Source of the DNA: Rosenbergiella collisarenosi
GTDB lineage: Bacteria; Pseudomonadota; Gammaproteobacteria; Enterobacterales; Enterobacteriaceae
DNA: 64,000 nucleotides
Assembly (NCBI RefSeq): GCF_018494085.1
Contig: NZ_JABBFP010000008.1
Location: 91,017 to 155,016, forward strand
Direction: 5' to 3'
The position numbers and the translations under genes were made by a program. This document shows, in pieces, positions 17,989 to 27,755 of the stretch; position 1 is the first letter of the stretch; every line of letters begins with the position of its first letter. Under the pieces are notes generated by a model, which had not been told where the DNA came from, did no database searches, and worked only from the letters and a program-made list of their open reading frames with translations.

Positions 17989-20163
17989 CTACTTACGTGA
18001 AGGACGACGGCTAGGCTTTTTCGGCACCCGTGGTGGCGGTATAACACTTATTTCACCCGTAATATGGGGTTGCTCAATAGGAAAAATGGGCAGTGATGCG
18101 AGCAGACGGCTACCATAATTACGCGTCATCAACCGGCGATCATAGATAACGATTTCACCATGACATTGATGGCTTCGAATCAACCTTCCGACCTGCTGAA
18201 TCAAGGTAAAAGAGGCTGTTGGTAGGCTTTGACTCTCAAAGGGGTAGCGTTGCTTACTCTTTAGCCACTCACCTTCCGTGACGATGACCGGGCTATCGAT
18301 CGGTGCAAACGCAATTTTATGTATATGTACTGCCGTTAAGAGATCCCCTTTTAGATCCAAGCCCTCAGCAAAGGATTGTAGACCGACCAAGATACTTTGC
18401 TGGCCTGCTCCTACGCGCTCACGATGTAATTCAATGAGTCGGGTCCGAGGCTGATCGCCCTGTACTAGCATCGATAAGCGTTTATCTGCCAGTAAAGTCA
18501 CAAATTGCTGTAATGCACGCATACTCGAAAATAGTACCAGAATACCTTTATGGGACGTATCCTCAAGCCGGTGACGAAACAGCGTAGCCATCTCGGCTAA
18601 GTGTGCGGCCTCATGCTTAAAATCAGGCTCATACTGCATTTGCGGGATAATGAGCTTACCTTGCTCAGCATGGTTAAAGGGGCTTTCCAAGCAGACGAAA
18701 CGATCGGTCGCTTTTTCGCTTAACCCCGACAGCTCTTGGAAGCGAGAAAACGTATTCAGGCTTCGCAGCGTAGCTGAAGTTAAAATTGTGTGTGGGACTT
18801 TCGACCACAGGATATTCTCAAGCTGCGCGCTAACGCGAATACCCGCGCAATGCAGCCATAACTGTGGCTTGTCTTCTCCCTTCTCCAGCGTGGCCCATTT
18901 GGAGACAGGGGCACCCGAGAGTTGCCGCAATGCCGCTAAACGCCATAATTTAGCTTGTGCTTCAAAGTGACCAAAGAAGCGGTTAAGCTGGAGCATCCCA
19001 CGGTGGATCCTGACCATATCCGCTTTGCCCGTCTGCTCACCCAAAAAATTAATCAATGTTTCTGCTGCAGCACGCAGGCTATCGTAAAGCTTATAAAGCT
19101 GCTCACAAAGGTCGCGTAGCGCGTCGGGAAGCTCCCCCATAACAAAACGGTAGCTCTGGTCTGGTGCTGACTTAACCAAGGGTAATAGGGCCTGGGTAAA
19201 ATTCATCAATAATTCGTCGATGGTTTCACGATGCACGGCCAAGCGCTCAGGCTTCGCCAAGGCAGGCGGCGAGGTTAAGGTAAATTGCGCCCTAATTTGC
19301 TCGATCGCTTTGCCAAAAAGATCGAGTTGTAAGGAGAGGCTCGATGGCGTGATTTCCGCACTCATCTCTAAAGCATCGCGCGCGACATCGGGAAGATGAT
19401 GGCCTTCATCCATTATCAAAAGTAAATCTTTGGCGGGAGGCAGTACCGAATCACTTTCCAGTGCCGCCATGACCAACGCATGGTTAGTGATCACGACGTC
19501 GACGTTATCAATATCCCGTCGGGCGGTGAAGAAGGGACATTCTTTGTACCATTGACAATGATGTGCGAGGCAGTGCGCTTTATCGGTCGATAGTCGCGCC
19601 CATAGGCCATCACTAATATTCTCGGGGTAGTGATCGCGCACGCCATCCCAGCTCCCCTTATCTAGGCCTGATTGTAGGCTGTCGCACTGCTTTTGCTCAT
19701 GAGTCGTCAGCGCATCCGGCGCCTGACTACTTAGCGAGGTATCCTCTAACAGATAAAGGAGATCGGGCTGGCTGCTATCACCCGTGAAATACAGATTACG
19801 CGGACAAACGTAACGCCGTCTTCCAAACGCGGTCGTGTAAGTGAGATCGGGGATAAAGGCTTTCAGTAACGGAAGATCTTTGCGGTAGATTTGGTCTTGT
19901 AGCGCAACGTTAGCCGTACTGATGACCAACGTTTTACTCTCTTCACGGCTTACGGCGATACCTGGGATAAGGTAGGAGAGCGTTTTACCCACCCCAGTGG
20001 GCGCCTCAATCGCGAGGTGGCGACCCGCGTCGCCCGCTAAGGTCTTCGCTACTTCTGCCATCATCTGTCGCTGCGCGAGTCGTGGAATAAAATCATCAAC
20101 GTTGCGCTGAAGTTTTTTATACCAATCGCTGATTTGCGTTTTAATTGCTGAGGTAAGTGCCAT
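17989..20163 (-). CDS. dinG: ATP-dependent DNA helicase DinG
   Basis: XPD-like 5'-3' superfamily 2 helicase of 724 residues that unwinds R-loops and forked DNA. Walker A is APTGVGKT (54-61). The [4Fe-4S] cysteines are C120, C198, C203 and C209 (YVC and CLAHHCQWYKEC). The Walker B box is DEGH (252-255), and motif VI appears as QQVGRLIRSH. A LexA box lies 27 bases upstream, so it is expected to be SOS-induced together with ybiB and rlmF. The C-terminus is basic (PRVPKKPSRRPSRK). Confidence 0.97.
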   Translation of the reverse strand: MALTSAIKTQISDWYKKLQRNVDDFIPRLAQRQMMAEVAKTLAGDAGRHLAIEAPTGVGKTLSYLIPGIAVSREESKTLVISTANVALQDQIYRKDLPLLKAFIPDLTYTTAFGRRRYVCPRNLYFTGDSSQPDLLYLLEDTSLSSQAPDALTTHEQKQCDSLQSGLDKGSWDGVRDHYPENISDGLWARLSTDKAHCLAHHCQWYKECPFFTARRDIDNVDVVITNHALVMAALESDSVLPPAKDLLLIMDEGHHLPDVARDALEMSAEITPSSLSLQLDLFGKAIEQIRAQFTLTSPPALAKPERLAVHRETIDELLMNFTQALLPLVKSAPDQSYRFVMGELPDALRDLCEQLYKLYDSLRAAAETLINFLGEQTGKADMVRIHRGMLQLNRFFGHFEAQAKLWRLAALRQLSGAPVSKWATLEKGEDKPQLWLHCAGIRVSAQLENILWSKVPHTILTSATLRSLNTFSRFQELSGLSEKATDRFVCLESPFNHAEQGKLIIPQMQYEPDFKHEAAHLAEMATLFRHRLEDTSHKGILVLFSSMRALQQFVTLLADKRLSMLVQGDQPRTRLIELHRERVGAGQQSILVGLQSFAEGLDLKGDLLTAVHIHKIAFAPIDSPVIVTEGEWLKSKQRYPFESQSLPTASFTLIQQVGRLIRSHQCHGEIVIYDRRLMTRNYGSRLLASLPIFPIEQPHITGEISVIPPPRVPKKPSRRPSRK

Positions 20164-20189
20164 AAAGACCAGTGATAAAATGAATCAGC

Positions 20190-20205
20190 CTGTATTTTTA
20201 CACAG
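20190..20205. promoter_or_regulatory. LexA (SOS) box of dinG
   Basis: CTGTATTTTTACACAG matches the LexA consensus CTG-N10-CAG with an AT-rich centre. It is 27 bases before the dinG start codon, placing it over the likely promoter. Confidence 0.88.
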
Positions 20206-20239
20206 TATCCGCGTAACGTCAGCAGTTGTCGGGAATTTT

Positions 20240-20767
20240 TTAGCCTTCAGCTGTAGGGTGGAGATACATCACCGTGGTCGCTTGATAGTCGCCAGCTGTT
20301 GACTGGGCGAAATCGGGGATCTCACCCGCCACCATCCACCCTAATGTTTGATAAAAAGCCACTGTAATATCATCACTGCGCGTATCTAGGACAAGCAGCT
20401 TTAGCCCCAGGTGTGCGGCAAATTCTGCGGCGGCTACCATCAGCTTCCTCGCGATACCCTGACGACGCCATTGATGACCCACAATCAATTTCACTATCTC
20501 GCCACGATGACGCCCATTAGGTTTTGTACAACACTCTAGACCTACTACGCCAACGATTTGCTGGCCGACCCGCGCGCAAAAAAAATGCAGATTAGCTGCC
20601 TCTATGGCACGACTCTGCTGCTGCCAGTAAGCCTGTATAGCCTCGGCCTGTTGAGTCGCATCGGTATAACCAATGCTCGCTCCTAAGCTTACCGCCTCAC
20701 AAAGCAATGCGGTTAACTGGGTGACCTCTTCTATCGTGAGCGGCGCAACGACTCTTTCAATGTTCAT
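20240..20767 (-). CDS. GNAT family N-acetyltransferase
   Basis: Predicted acetyl-CoA-dependent N-acetyltransferase, 175 residues, substrate unknown. The acetyl-CoA loop is visible as VGHQWRRQGIARKLMVAAAEFA (Q/RxxGxG/A pattern), followed by LLVLDTRSDD and VAFYQTLGWMVAGEIPDFA, which are common in GNAT proteins acting on small molecules. The ATG at 20767 was chosen because an ideal Shine-Dalgarno (GGAG) lies 6 bases upstream; a GTG four codons earlier lies inside that element. It points toward dinG but is a separate unit since the SOS box lies between them. Confidence 0.82.
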   Translation of the reverse strand: MNIERVVAPLTIEEVTQLTALLCEAVSLGASIGYTDATQQAEAIQAYWQQQSRAIEAANLHFFCARVGQQIVGVVGLECCTKPNGRHRGEIVKLIVGHQWRRQGIARKLMVAAAEFAAHLGLKLLVLDTRSDDITVAFYQTLGWMVAGEIPDFAQSTAGDYQATTVMYLHPTAEG

Positions 20768-20913
20768 CTCTCTCTCCACAAAACGATGAGTTTATCCTTA
20801 ATGGCGTGTAGCGAGGGAGAGGATATACTTATAGTTCAATCAAGAGGATTGAAAACTTTATTCGCTACACTGATGAGAGTATGATCCCCCGAAATTGTTT
20901 TGAGACGCTCTCG

Positions 20914-21018
20914 ATGAATTACAAAAAAATATTTTTTATCTTACTGTTTCTCTTTATGGCTATTGGTGGCGTTGGCGGTGTGGCGCTAATCGGCTACTCG
21001 ATTATCCTCGGTAAATAG
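20914..21018 (+). CDS. Putative 34-residue single-pass membrane peptide
   Basis: A frame beginning MNYKKIFFILLFLFMAIGG and ending SIILGK encodes a peptide that is almost wholly one transmembrane helix with a positively charged N-terminus (KK) and a glycine-rich middle (GGVGGVALIG). A GAGAC element lies 10 bases upstream. It occupies the gap between the divergent GNAT gene and the convergent idi gene. It resembles, in design only, the many enterobacterial small inner-membrane proteins; I do not recognise a specific family. Confidence 0.5.
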   Translation: MNYKKIFFILLFLFMAIGGVGGVALIGYSIILGK

Positions 21019-21032
21019 CCGAACTACCCTGC

Positions 21033-21551
21033 CTACGCCTTAAATTGCTCGACGAGTAACGGGAAGGTCGTTTTAAACCAGGGTGTGAAACGTTCTGGGT
21101 AATCCAGTAGCTCTTGCCCGATATCTGTCAACGATGCGAAGCGGTAGCTTTCTGCTTCCTGCGGATTTAGCACCGGTAACTGCTCGGTAATACCAGTGAA
21201 GATATGCCCAAACTCGTGTTCGACTAACCCATTAGTCACCGGTAAGTTGTAATAGGTCTGTGTCAGTTTTTCTAAGGGCAGCGTCAGCCCCATCTCTTCA
21301 TTGAGTCGGCGCTCGGCAGCCTGCTGTGTCTCTTCCTGTGGGAAAGGATGACCGCAGCACGTATTGCTCCACAGACCGCCACAGTGATACTTACTGAATG
21401 CGCGTTGTTGCAGCATAAGTTGATGTTGAGAGTTAAAAACGTAAACCGTGATTGCACGATGCAAACGTCCTTGCCGGTGTGCTTCAAGCTTTTCCATCTT
21501 CCCCAGCGGATTGTCTTGCTTATCCACTAGAATGACCTCGATAGTGTCCAT
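21033..21551 (-). CDS. idi: Isopentenyl-diphosphate delta-isomerase, type I
   Basis: Interconverts isopentenyl and dimethylallyl diphosphate for isoprenoid synthesis; 172 residues, Nudix fold. The catalytic cysteine is in WSNTCCGHPF (C66) and the catalytic glutamate in GLVEHEFGHIF (about E111-E113). The Nudix-like helix reads ETQQAAERRLNEEMG. Enterobacteria of the Pantoea/Erwinia group commonly carry idi, sometimes with carotenoid genes, but no crt genes are seen here. It is an isolated gene with its own ATG; an intrinsic terminator of bglX lies upstream. Confidence 0.95.
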   Translation of the reverse strand: MDTIEVILVDKQDNPLGKMEKLEAHRQGRLHRAITVYVFNSQHQLMLQQRAFSKYHCGGLWSNTCCGHPFPQEETQQAAERRLNEEMGLTLPLEKLTQTYYNLPVTNGLVEHEFGHIFTGITEQLPVLNPQEAESYRFASLTDIGQELLDYPERFTPWFKTTFPLLVEQFKA

Positions 21552-21603
21552 CGTTTTCCCCTGTTCAAACCACTTGGCTAAAATAAGTGTAGCAGTCTTA
21601 GCT

Positions 21604-21632
21604 AAAAAAAAGCTGCCTCAATTAGGCAGCTT
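21604..21632 (-). terminator. Intrinsic terminator of bglX
   Basis: On the minus strand AAGCTGCC and GGCAGCTT form an 8-bp stem followed by eight T residues. It lies 21 bases after the bglX stop and before idi. Confidence 0.9.
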
Positions 21633-21652
21633 AGTGGCTAGCAGAATAATGT

Positions 21653-23953
21653 CTACTGGTACGTGAACGATTTTATTTGGGTATGCACAGAATCAGTACC
21701 GATCATTACCTCGAACTGACCGGGCTCCACAACCCACTTCATCTCTTGATTCCAGAAGCTTAGCGCGTTTTTATCGATCGTAAAGGTCACTGTCTTCGAT
21801 TGGCCTGGCTGCAGCCAGACTTTTTGGAAGCCCTTTAACTCTTTGACTGGCCGACTGAGTGAAGCGACAGGATCGTGTAAATAGAGCTGAACAACCGTCG
21901 CTCCAGCGCGCTTACCACTATTCGTTACCATCACACTCGCTGCGAGTGTGTGATGACCCGTCATTGTCGGCGAAGACAGCGTGACCGGTGATAGCGTGAA
22001 GTCTGTATAGCTCAGCCCATAACCAAAGGGATAAAGCGGACTATTGTTAATATCGAAATAATGGGAGGTATATTTATTGGGATGCGTAAAATCGTAGGGC
22101 CGCCCGGTAGGGAGATGGTTGTAGTAAAGCGGTAACTGTCCCACCGAGCGCGGGAATGTGACCGGTAGTTTCCCTGAAGGATTCTGATCGCCAAATAGGA
22201 TATCGCTGATCGCATGCCCACCCTCAGTCCCACTGAACCATGTTTCGAGGATCCCGTCTGCTTGCCCATCTTGCTGGGTAATGTCTAAGGCCCGCCCATT
22301 CATCAATACCAGAACGAGGGGTTTGCCGGTCGCCTTCACTGCATCGATCAGCTCGCGTTGTGCTTTAGGGATACGGATATCCGTCCGGCTTGACGCCTCA
22401 TGTGCCATCCCTTGCGACTCTCCTACCGCCATCACCACCACATCGGCTTTTTTCGCGACCGCTACCGCTTCATCGCGAAGTTGCTGCGGGCTGCGTTGAT
22501 CGACCGTGACCGCAGGCTCATAGAGATTTAGAAATGCTTGCACCTTGCTGTTATCGGTGATATTCGACCCTTTCGCATAGAGCAACGTCGCGCTACTCCC
22601 AACCGCCTCACGCATCCCTTGTAATAACGTGATTGACTGTTGCGCGACACCCGCCGCCGACCAGCTTCCCATAATGTCTCTTTGGCTATCCGCGAGCGGG
22701 CCGATTACGGCAATAGTCCCTTGCTTTTGCAACGGCAAGATATGATGCCAATTTTTGAGAAGGACTATACTCTGGGCTGCGACTTGTCGGGCTTCCTGGC
22801 GATGTAGGCGATCTTCGGCATTAGTATCCTTAGGATCACTACCCACTGGACCTAAATGGCTATACGCATCGCGGAATAGCCCCATGTCGTATTTAACATT
22901 GAGGACATGACGCGCCGCATTGTCGATCTCAGCTGAGGTCACGGCACCCTTCTTAACCAGACCAGGCAGATATTGACTGTAATATTGGTCGCTCATGCTC
23001 ATATCGATACCCGCCTTAATGGCGATGCGTACCGCATCAGCAGGATCACTGGCGACTCCGTGATTGATTAATTCTTTAATCGCACCGTGATCGCTGACGG
23101 TTATCCCCTTGAAATGCCATTGATGACGCAGTAAATCAGTCAGTAACCAGTGGTTAGCGGTCGCGGGAACGCCGTTAATAGAATTCAGCGATACCATCAC
23201 GCCACCGCTACCCGCTTGCAACGCTGTTTGATAAGGCGGTAAATAATGCTGAAACATCTGCTGTGAGCTCATGTCGACACTATTATATTCTCGGCCCCCC
23301 TCCACCGCCCCGTATAAGGCGAAGTGCTTGACGCTGGTCATCACTGAATTTCGGTCAGCAGGATCCTTACCTTGCATCGCCTCCACCATGGTTTTGCCCA
23401 TTATTGAGGTCAGATAGGTATCTTCTCCAAATCCTTCTGAATTACGTCCCCAGCGCGGCTCGTGACTCACATCGACCATCGGCGCCCAGGTCATATTCAA
23501 ACCATCTTGTGCGGCTTCTAAGGCAGACACCCGCCCCACCGAGGTAACGGCCTGAGTATCCCAGGTCGCAGCGAGACCCAATGGAATGGGGAAAATAGTC
23601 CGTTGACCATGTACGACGTCGTAAGCGAAAAAGAGAGGAATTTTAAGGCGACTCAACTGCATGACCTGGTCTTGCATCACACGGATATCCGAACGAGTCA
23701 CAGTATTGAAGATGGCACCCACTTGCCCTTTTTCAATCATCTGTTTAATTACTGATTTTGGCGTGTCCGGTCCGACACTTATCAGACGTAACTGCCCGAT
23801 TTTTTCATCGAGAGTCATTTTCTTAAGGAGTGACGTGACAAATTGATCGCGTTGTTGCTCACTCTGACTCGGGTGAGGTATCGGCTCCGCGAAGAGAGTC
23901 GTTGAGAAAAGCGTTAAGGGCAATATAAGAGCGTAGGGAAACATCGATTTCAT
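21653..23953 (-). CDS. bglX: Periplasmic beta-glucosidase BglX (GH3)
   Basis: Glycoside hydrolase family 3 beta-glucosidase exported to the periplasm, 766 residues from the chosen start. A signal peptide (MKSMFPYALILPLTLFSTTLFA) is followed by the GH3 N-terminal barrel, the C-terminal alpha/beta sandwich and a fibronectin-III-like domain. The nucleophile aspartate is in GITVSDHGAIKELI (about D287). The start was moved six codons inside the longest frame to the ATG with an AGAG element and a proper signal peptide. E. coli BglX is 765 residues. No regulator or sugar transporter adjoins it. Confidence 0.96.
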   Translation of the reverse strand: MKSMFPYALILPLTLFSTTLFAEPIPHPSQSEQQRDQFVTSLLKKMTLDEKIGQLRLISVGPDTPKSVIKQMIEKGQVGAIFNTVTRSDIRVMQDQVMQLSRLKIPLFFAYDVVHGQRTIFPIPLGLAATWDTQAVTSVGRVSALEAAQDGLNMTWAPMVDVSHEPRWGRNSEGFGEDTYLTSIMGKTMVEAMQGKDPADRNSVMTSVKHFALYGAVEGGREYNSVDMSSQQMFQHYLPPYQTALQAGSGGVMVSLNSINGVPATANHWLLTDLLRHQWHFKGITVSDHGAIKELINHGVASDPADAVRIAIKAGIDMSMSDQYYSQYLPGLVKKGAVTSAEIDNAARHVLNVKYDMGLFRDAYSHLGPVGSDPKDTNAEDRLHRQEARQVAAQSIVLLKNWHHILPLQKQGTIAVIGPLADSQRDIMGSWSAAGVAQQSITLLQGMREAVGSSATLLYAKGSNITDNSKVQAFLNLYEPAVTVDQRSPQQLRDEAVAVAKKADVVVMAVGESQGMAHEASSRTDIRIPKAQRELIDAVKATGKPLVLVLMNGRALDITQQDGQADGILETWFSGTEGGHAISDILFGDQNPSGKLPVTFPRSVGQLPLYYNHLPTGRPYDFTHPNKYTSHYFDINNSPLYPFGYGLSYTDFTLSPVTLSSPTMTGHHTLAASVMVTNSGKRAGATVVQLYLHDPVASLSRPVKELKGFQKVWLQPGQSKTVTFTIDKNALSFWNQEMKWVVEPGQFEVMIGTDSVHTQIKSFTYQ

Positions 23954-24094
23954 TAACAATTCTCTAGGCAATAACTCTCATCGCTGATGCGCGGATGAAA
24001 GAAGATGATTAAGTAATGATAATGTCAGAATACGGTAAGAAAGAGAAAATAAATTGATGGCGGGCACGCCGTCGTCGGTCGTGCCCTAGAGAAT

Positions 24095-26521
24095 CTATTC
24101 TAGATTAGCAGAGGCTTCTTTTTCGGCTGCCTTCTGCTCAATAACCATTGTTTGAGGCGATGAGAGAGCGATATTGGCGTCACGCAGCCTTACCAGTACA
24201 TCAAATAACAGTTCGCTGCGGGTCGATGAGATCAAACGCTGAGAAATCACATTACCGGTGACACTCAATAGGATCCCTTGCGCAGAGAGATCTTTAAAAC
24301 TCACCGATGGCGCAGGCGTATCTAAGATTTTCTCGTTGTCGGTAAAGGTACTTAATAAAATATCTTTTACCTTAACGGGGTCAATATCGAGAGGAAACGT
24401 CAACGGAATCGTCACTACCCCTTGCGCATTCCCCATCGTCGCATTACGTACGTTTTGCGAAATAAACTGCGAATTCGGGACGATTACCGTCGATTTATCG
24501 GTTAATAAGATTTCGGTCGCACGCACGTTAATCCGTCGAATATCACCCTCAATCCCGCTTATCGTTACCAGATCCCCCACCTTCACGGGACGTTCGGTTA
24601 ACAGGATAAGTCCGGAGATAAAGTTCTTCACGATCTCTTGCAAACCAAAACCGATCCCGACCGATAAGGCGCTAACAATCCACGCAAGCTTGTTCCACTG
24701 TACACCAATTGCGGAGAGCGTCATGAGGATGACTAACACGTACCCGATATTACTAAACAGCGTGACCAATGAGACACGCATTCCGGCATCCATCGACGTC
24801 TGCGGAAGGAAATCATGATCGAGCCAGTTACGTACAGAACGCAGTACGTAGATCCCCGCCACGAGTGTGACGATAGCCATCACAACATGTGAAGGAATTA
24901 AATTAAGCTTCTCTAATCCACGCCCCGCAAAGAAATCGATAATACGGCTTAAGATTTCTCCCGGACTGGATGAGGAGATCGTTCCATTCATCAATAGGAG
25001 GATCAGCATGATAATTAACGCTGATTTTAATATTCCCGAAAACAGGCTACCGAGTTGGAGTAAGGTCTTTTCACTTAAATTAAGCGAGCGAGTGACCAAC
25101 TTTCCTGGAGCGCTATTAGTCGAGAATAAGACTTGGCAACCGTCGACCGCTAAAGCGTTAAGGAAATAGAAGGTACTGAATAAGATCCCTACCCAGATGA
25201 CCTCATAACTTAAATAACGCGCTAGCCCGACATAGCCGATGACGAGACAGATGAGAATAGTGATCCCCGTCAATATCAGCGCAATATCGACTAATCCAGC
25301 GATACGTGAGCGTTCAACCTCATGACCCGTTTTCTCAATCTTACGGCGGATGCGTCGTGTACGGATCACCATCATTAGGCAGAGCAAACCAATCAAGATC
25401 GCGGTGAGACCATTGCCAAGTATTGTGGTACTAACGCTTGTTTCGATGGCACGGTTAAAGGCTTCAAGGCCTTGAAAGATAAAGACTAGCGTTGCAATCA
25501 CGATTGGGAAAGGCTTTAACGCCTTAGCCAAGTCATCGTTAATCACCGGTAAGCGCCAACTTGGACGACGGGTAGAAAGAAATGCCCGCCCTAGCCCTGC
25601 GATCAGCCCCGCTAGGATACTCTGAACCCCTAGGCTTGAGACCAGATCGCGCACATCATCTGCGCTATCTGGATGGCGTGCAAAGGCAAGCGCGAGGAAA
25701 TTACAACATAGCGTTATCGCTAATAGCGTCGTGATGGCAATCGCACAGGCCAGAAAGCTACGACGAAAACGCCCTTCGGAGAGTTTATTGATACTGACCC
25801 ATGCCAGAAACTCTTCCATATAGCGGCGACCTAGCGCCATCACTAGTACTGCGGCGAGTAGCCATAGTCCCGTCCCGATACGATAATCAGGAGAGAGTGA
25901 CAAGAGTACGCTTTGTTTAAGATCTTGCGCAAAGCCGACGATTTTTGGCCCATCGACTGGGTTATTGTAGAGCGGTTGCCAGAACTTTGCCGACAAGATA
26001 CTGCCGGTATTTAGGCTCACCTGGTTTTTCAGGCGATCGCGACGCAAATTAAGGATTTGCGAGGAAAGTACCGATGCTCCATTTTGTAAGGCATTCGCTT
26101 GTTTAATTTGATCATCGAGACGCGATTTTTGCGCCAACAGTTGCCGACGTTTACTGGTCACATCCGCGGTCTCTTTCACCCCGCTTGCCGGGGTCGGCGC
26201 TGGGCCTAACACGGCGAGTTGCGCATCTACCTGCTGGCTTTGCGGCACGAGGTTTTGCGATAGCGTGTTCGCATTCTCCCCGAGATCCACTGCCATATCG
26301 TTCAGTTGTGCCAGCTGCGACTCATCAGACACGCCAGAGACTTGCCCTTTAATTTTATCAAGAATGACCTGCATCTTGGGTAACTCGACAGAAGCATCGA
26401 CCTTCGCCGCTGCCGTATCGCCAGATTGATCGCTGTCATCCTCCGCACTCGCCATCGGCATTGACGCGAGTAACGTGGCTATCATAAAGAATATCGTGAA
26501 GATTTTTCTAAGATGACTCAT
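24095..26521 (-). CDS. DUF3772-type mechanosensitive ion channel (MscS superfamily)
   Basis: Large MscS-like channel, 808 residues. After a signal peptide (to about residue 26) comes a periplasmic, Gln-rich coiled-coil region (about 45-175) of the DUF3772 type. Then about ten membrane helices follow, ending in the MscS core: pore-lining helix WIVSALSVGIGFGLQEIVKNFISG, then beta domain ERPVKVGDLVTISGIEGDIRRINVRATEI. It probably gates under hypo-osmotic stress. It is not the orthologue of YbiO, MscK or MscM of E. coli by length and N-terminal design; no symbol is assigned. Confidence 0.88.
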   Translation of the reverse strand: MSHLRKIFTIFFMIATLLASMPMASAEDDSDQSGDTAAAKVDASVELPKMQVILDKIKGQVSGVSDESQLAQLNDMAVDLGENANTLSQNLVPQSQQVDAQLAVLGPAPTPASGVKETADVTSKRRQLLAQKSRLDDQIKQANALQNGASVLSSQILNLRRDRLKNQVSLNTGSILSAKFWQPLYNNPVDGPKIVGFAQDLKQSVLLSLSPDYRIGTGLWLLAAVLVMALGRRYMEEFLAWVSINKLSEGRFRRSFLACAIAITTLLAITLCCNFLALAFARHPDSADDVRDLVSSLGVQSILAGLIAGLGRAFLSTRRPSWRLPVINDDLAKALKPFPIVIATLVFIFQGLEAFNRAIETSVSTTILGNGLTAILIGLLCLMMVIRTRRIRRKIEKTGHEVERSRIAGLVDIALILTGITILICLVIGYVGLARYLSYEVIWVGILFSTFYFLNALAVDGCQVLFSTNSAPGKLVTRSLNLSEKTLLQLGSLFSGILKSALIIMLILLLMNGTISSSSPGEILSRIIDFFAGRGLEKLNLIPSHVVMAIVTLVAGIYVLRSVRNWLDHDFLPQTSMDAGMRVSLVTLFSNIGYVLVILMTLSAIGVQWNKLAWIVSALSVGIGFGLQEIVKNFISGLILLTERPVKVGDLVTISGIEGDIRRINVRATEILLTDKSTVIVPNSQFISQNVRNATMGNAQGVVTIPLTFPLDIDPVKVKDILLSTFTDNEKILDTPAPSVSFKDLSAQGILLSVTGNVISQRLISSTRSELLFDVLVRLRDANIALSSPQTMVIEQKAAEKEASANLE

Positions 26522-26616
26522 ACCTATTCCTAAATTCTTTTCCCAATCGCTGAGAGTGAGTATAGAAAGCTCTCTACACTCTGCCTATAAGACGGTGACC
26601 TAAAATCCTATTCTAG

Positions 26617-27522
26617 CTAACGGGCCGCGGCCTTATAAGCGAGGGCCGCCACGGGTACCGGTGCAGATTTTCCGGTCTCGAGCCAACTACGAATACGATT
26701 CGCATCCGCGAAGTGGGTGTATTTACCGAAAGCATCCAGAACGACTAACGCCATCGGACGCCCATTAATGACGGTACGCATCGCGAGGCAGTGGCCAGCC
26801 TGATCCGTGTACCCCGTCTTGGTTAAGGCGATCTGCCACGTTTTGTTATAAATCAGGTGATTAGTATTACGAAAGGGCAGGTTATAGCGAGGCTGTTGGA
26901 AAGCTGCCGTCGTCTCCTGGGTTGTACTCAGTTGGCCAATTAATGGATAAGCCCGAGTCGCTTTAAGTAATTTAATCAAATCTTCCGCATCTGATACATT
27001 CTGAATAGAAAGTCCTGTCGGCTCGACATAATGAGTATGCGTCATCCCTAATGCGCGTGCTTTCGCATTCATCGCCTGGATGAAGGCGGAATAGCCGCCC
27101 TTGTAGTTCGCGGCTAAGCTCGCAGCGGCGCGATTCTCCGACGACATCAACGCCAGTAGCATCATGTCACGGCGGCTAATATGACTGTTAACTTTCACGC
27201 GGGAGAAAACGCCACGCATCTCCCGCGTCTGATGAATATCTACCGGTAAAAGTTCATCCAAAGGTTGTTTGGCATCCAAGGCAACCATCACGGTCATCAG
27301 CTTAGTCAGCGAGGCGATGGGCCGTACCCGATCAGGGTGAAGTGAAAAAACGACTTTATTCGTCGTTAGGTCGACAACTAAAGCGCTCCCTGAAGCGATT
27401 TGTGGCTGAACTAATCGGTTCTCTTGGCTTGCACTATACTTAGTCGGCGTGGCCTGAGCGGAAACGGAACCGCAACAACAGAGAAAGAAGGCGAGGATAC
27501 AATGATAGCGTTTTACTGGCAT
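26617..27522 (-). CDS. pbpG: D-alanyl-D-alanine endopeptidase PbpG (PBP7)
   Basis: Periplasmic penicillin-binding protein that cleaves DD-cross-links of peptidoglycan, 301 residues. A signal peptide (to about residue 24) precedes the serine-peptidase S11 domain. Active-site motifs are SLTK (71-74), SEN (128-130) and KTG (235-237). The downstream-divergent yohD is also its neighbour in E. coli (pbpG-yohC-yohD), but yohC is missing. It lacks the long C-terminal domain of DacA/DacC, which is why PBP7 is preferred. Confidence 0.94.
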   Translation of the reverse strand: MPVKRYHCILAFFLCCCGSVSAQATPTKYSASQENRLVQPQIASGSALVVDLTTNKVVFSLHPDRVRPIASLTKLMTVMVALDAKQPLDELLPVDIHQTREMRGVFSRVKVNSHISRRDMMLLALMSSENRAAASLAANYKGGYSAFIQAMNAKARALGMTHTHYVEPTGLSIQNVSDAEDLIKLLKATRAYPLIGQLSTTQETTAAFQQPRYNLPFRNTNHLIYNKTWQIALTKTGYTDQAGHCLAMRTVINGRPMALVVLDAFGKYTHFADANRIRSWLETGKSAPVPVAALAYKAAAR

Positions 27523-27755
27523 TTTTCGTCTAATATAGTCAAAGTCAATTTTCTGTATGCTCTACAGGCTGCGGTACCCTACTCGGGTAAGCTGGCGACA
27601 GCATCATACGCGGGTCGCCCCAGAAAACGCTAAGTCTGTTTAGAAATTTAACAGTATATTTGTAAAAAAATCTGTCAAGTCAGTTCAATTTATCTGCTGG
27701 GCGCCAATACAGCAAAAAAATACGTCTTTACTAACGTCAGGATCTTAATTCGTCT

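Noticed and set aside
21033..21551. idi as a sign of a carotenoid cluster
   Set aside because: No crtE, crtB, crtI or related gene is present in the window; idi stands alone.
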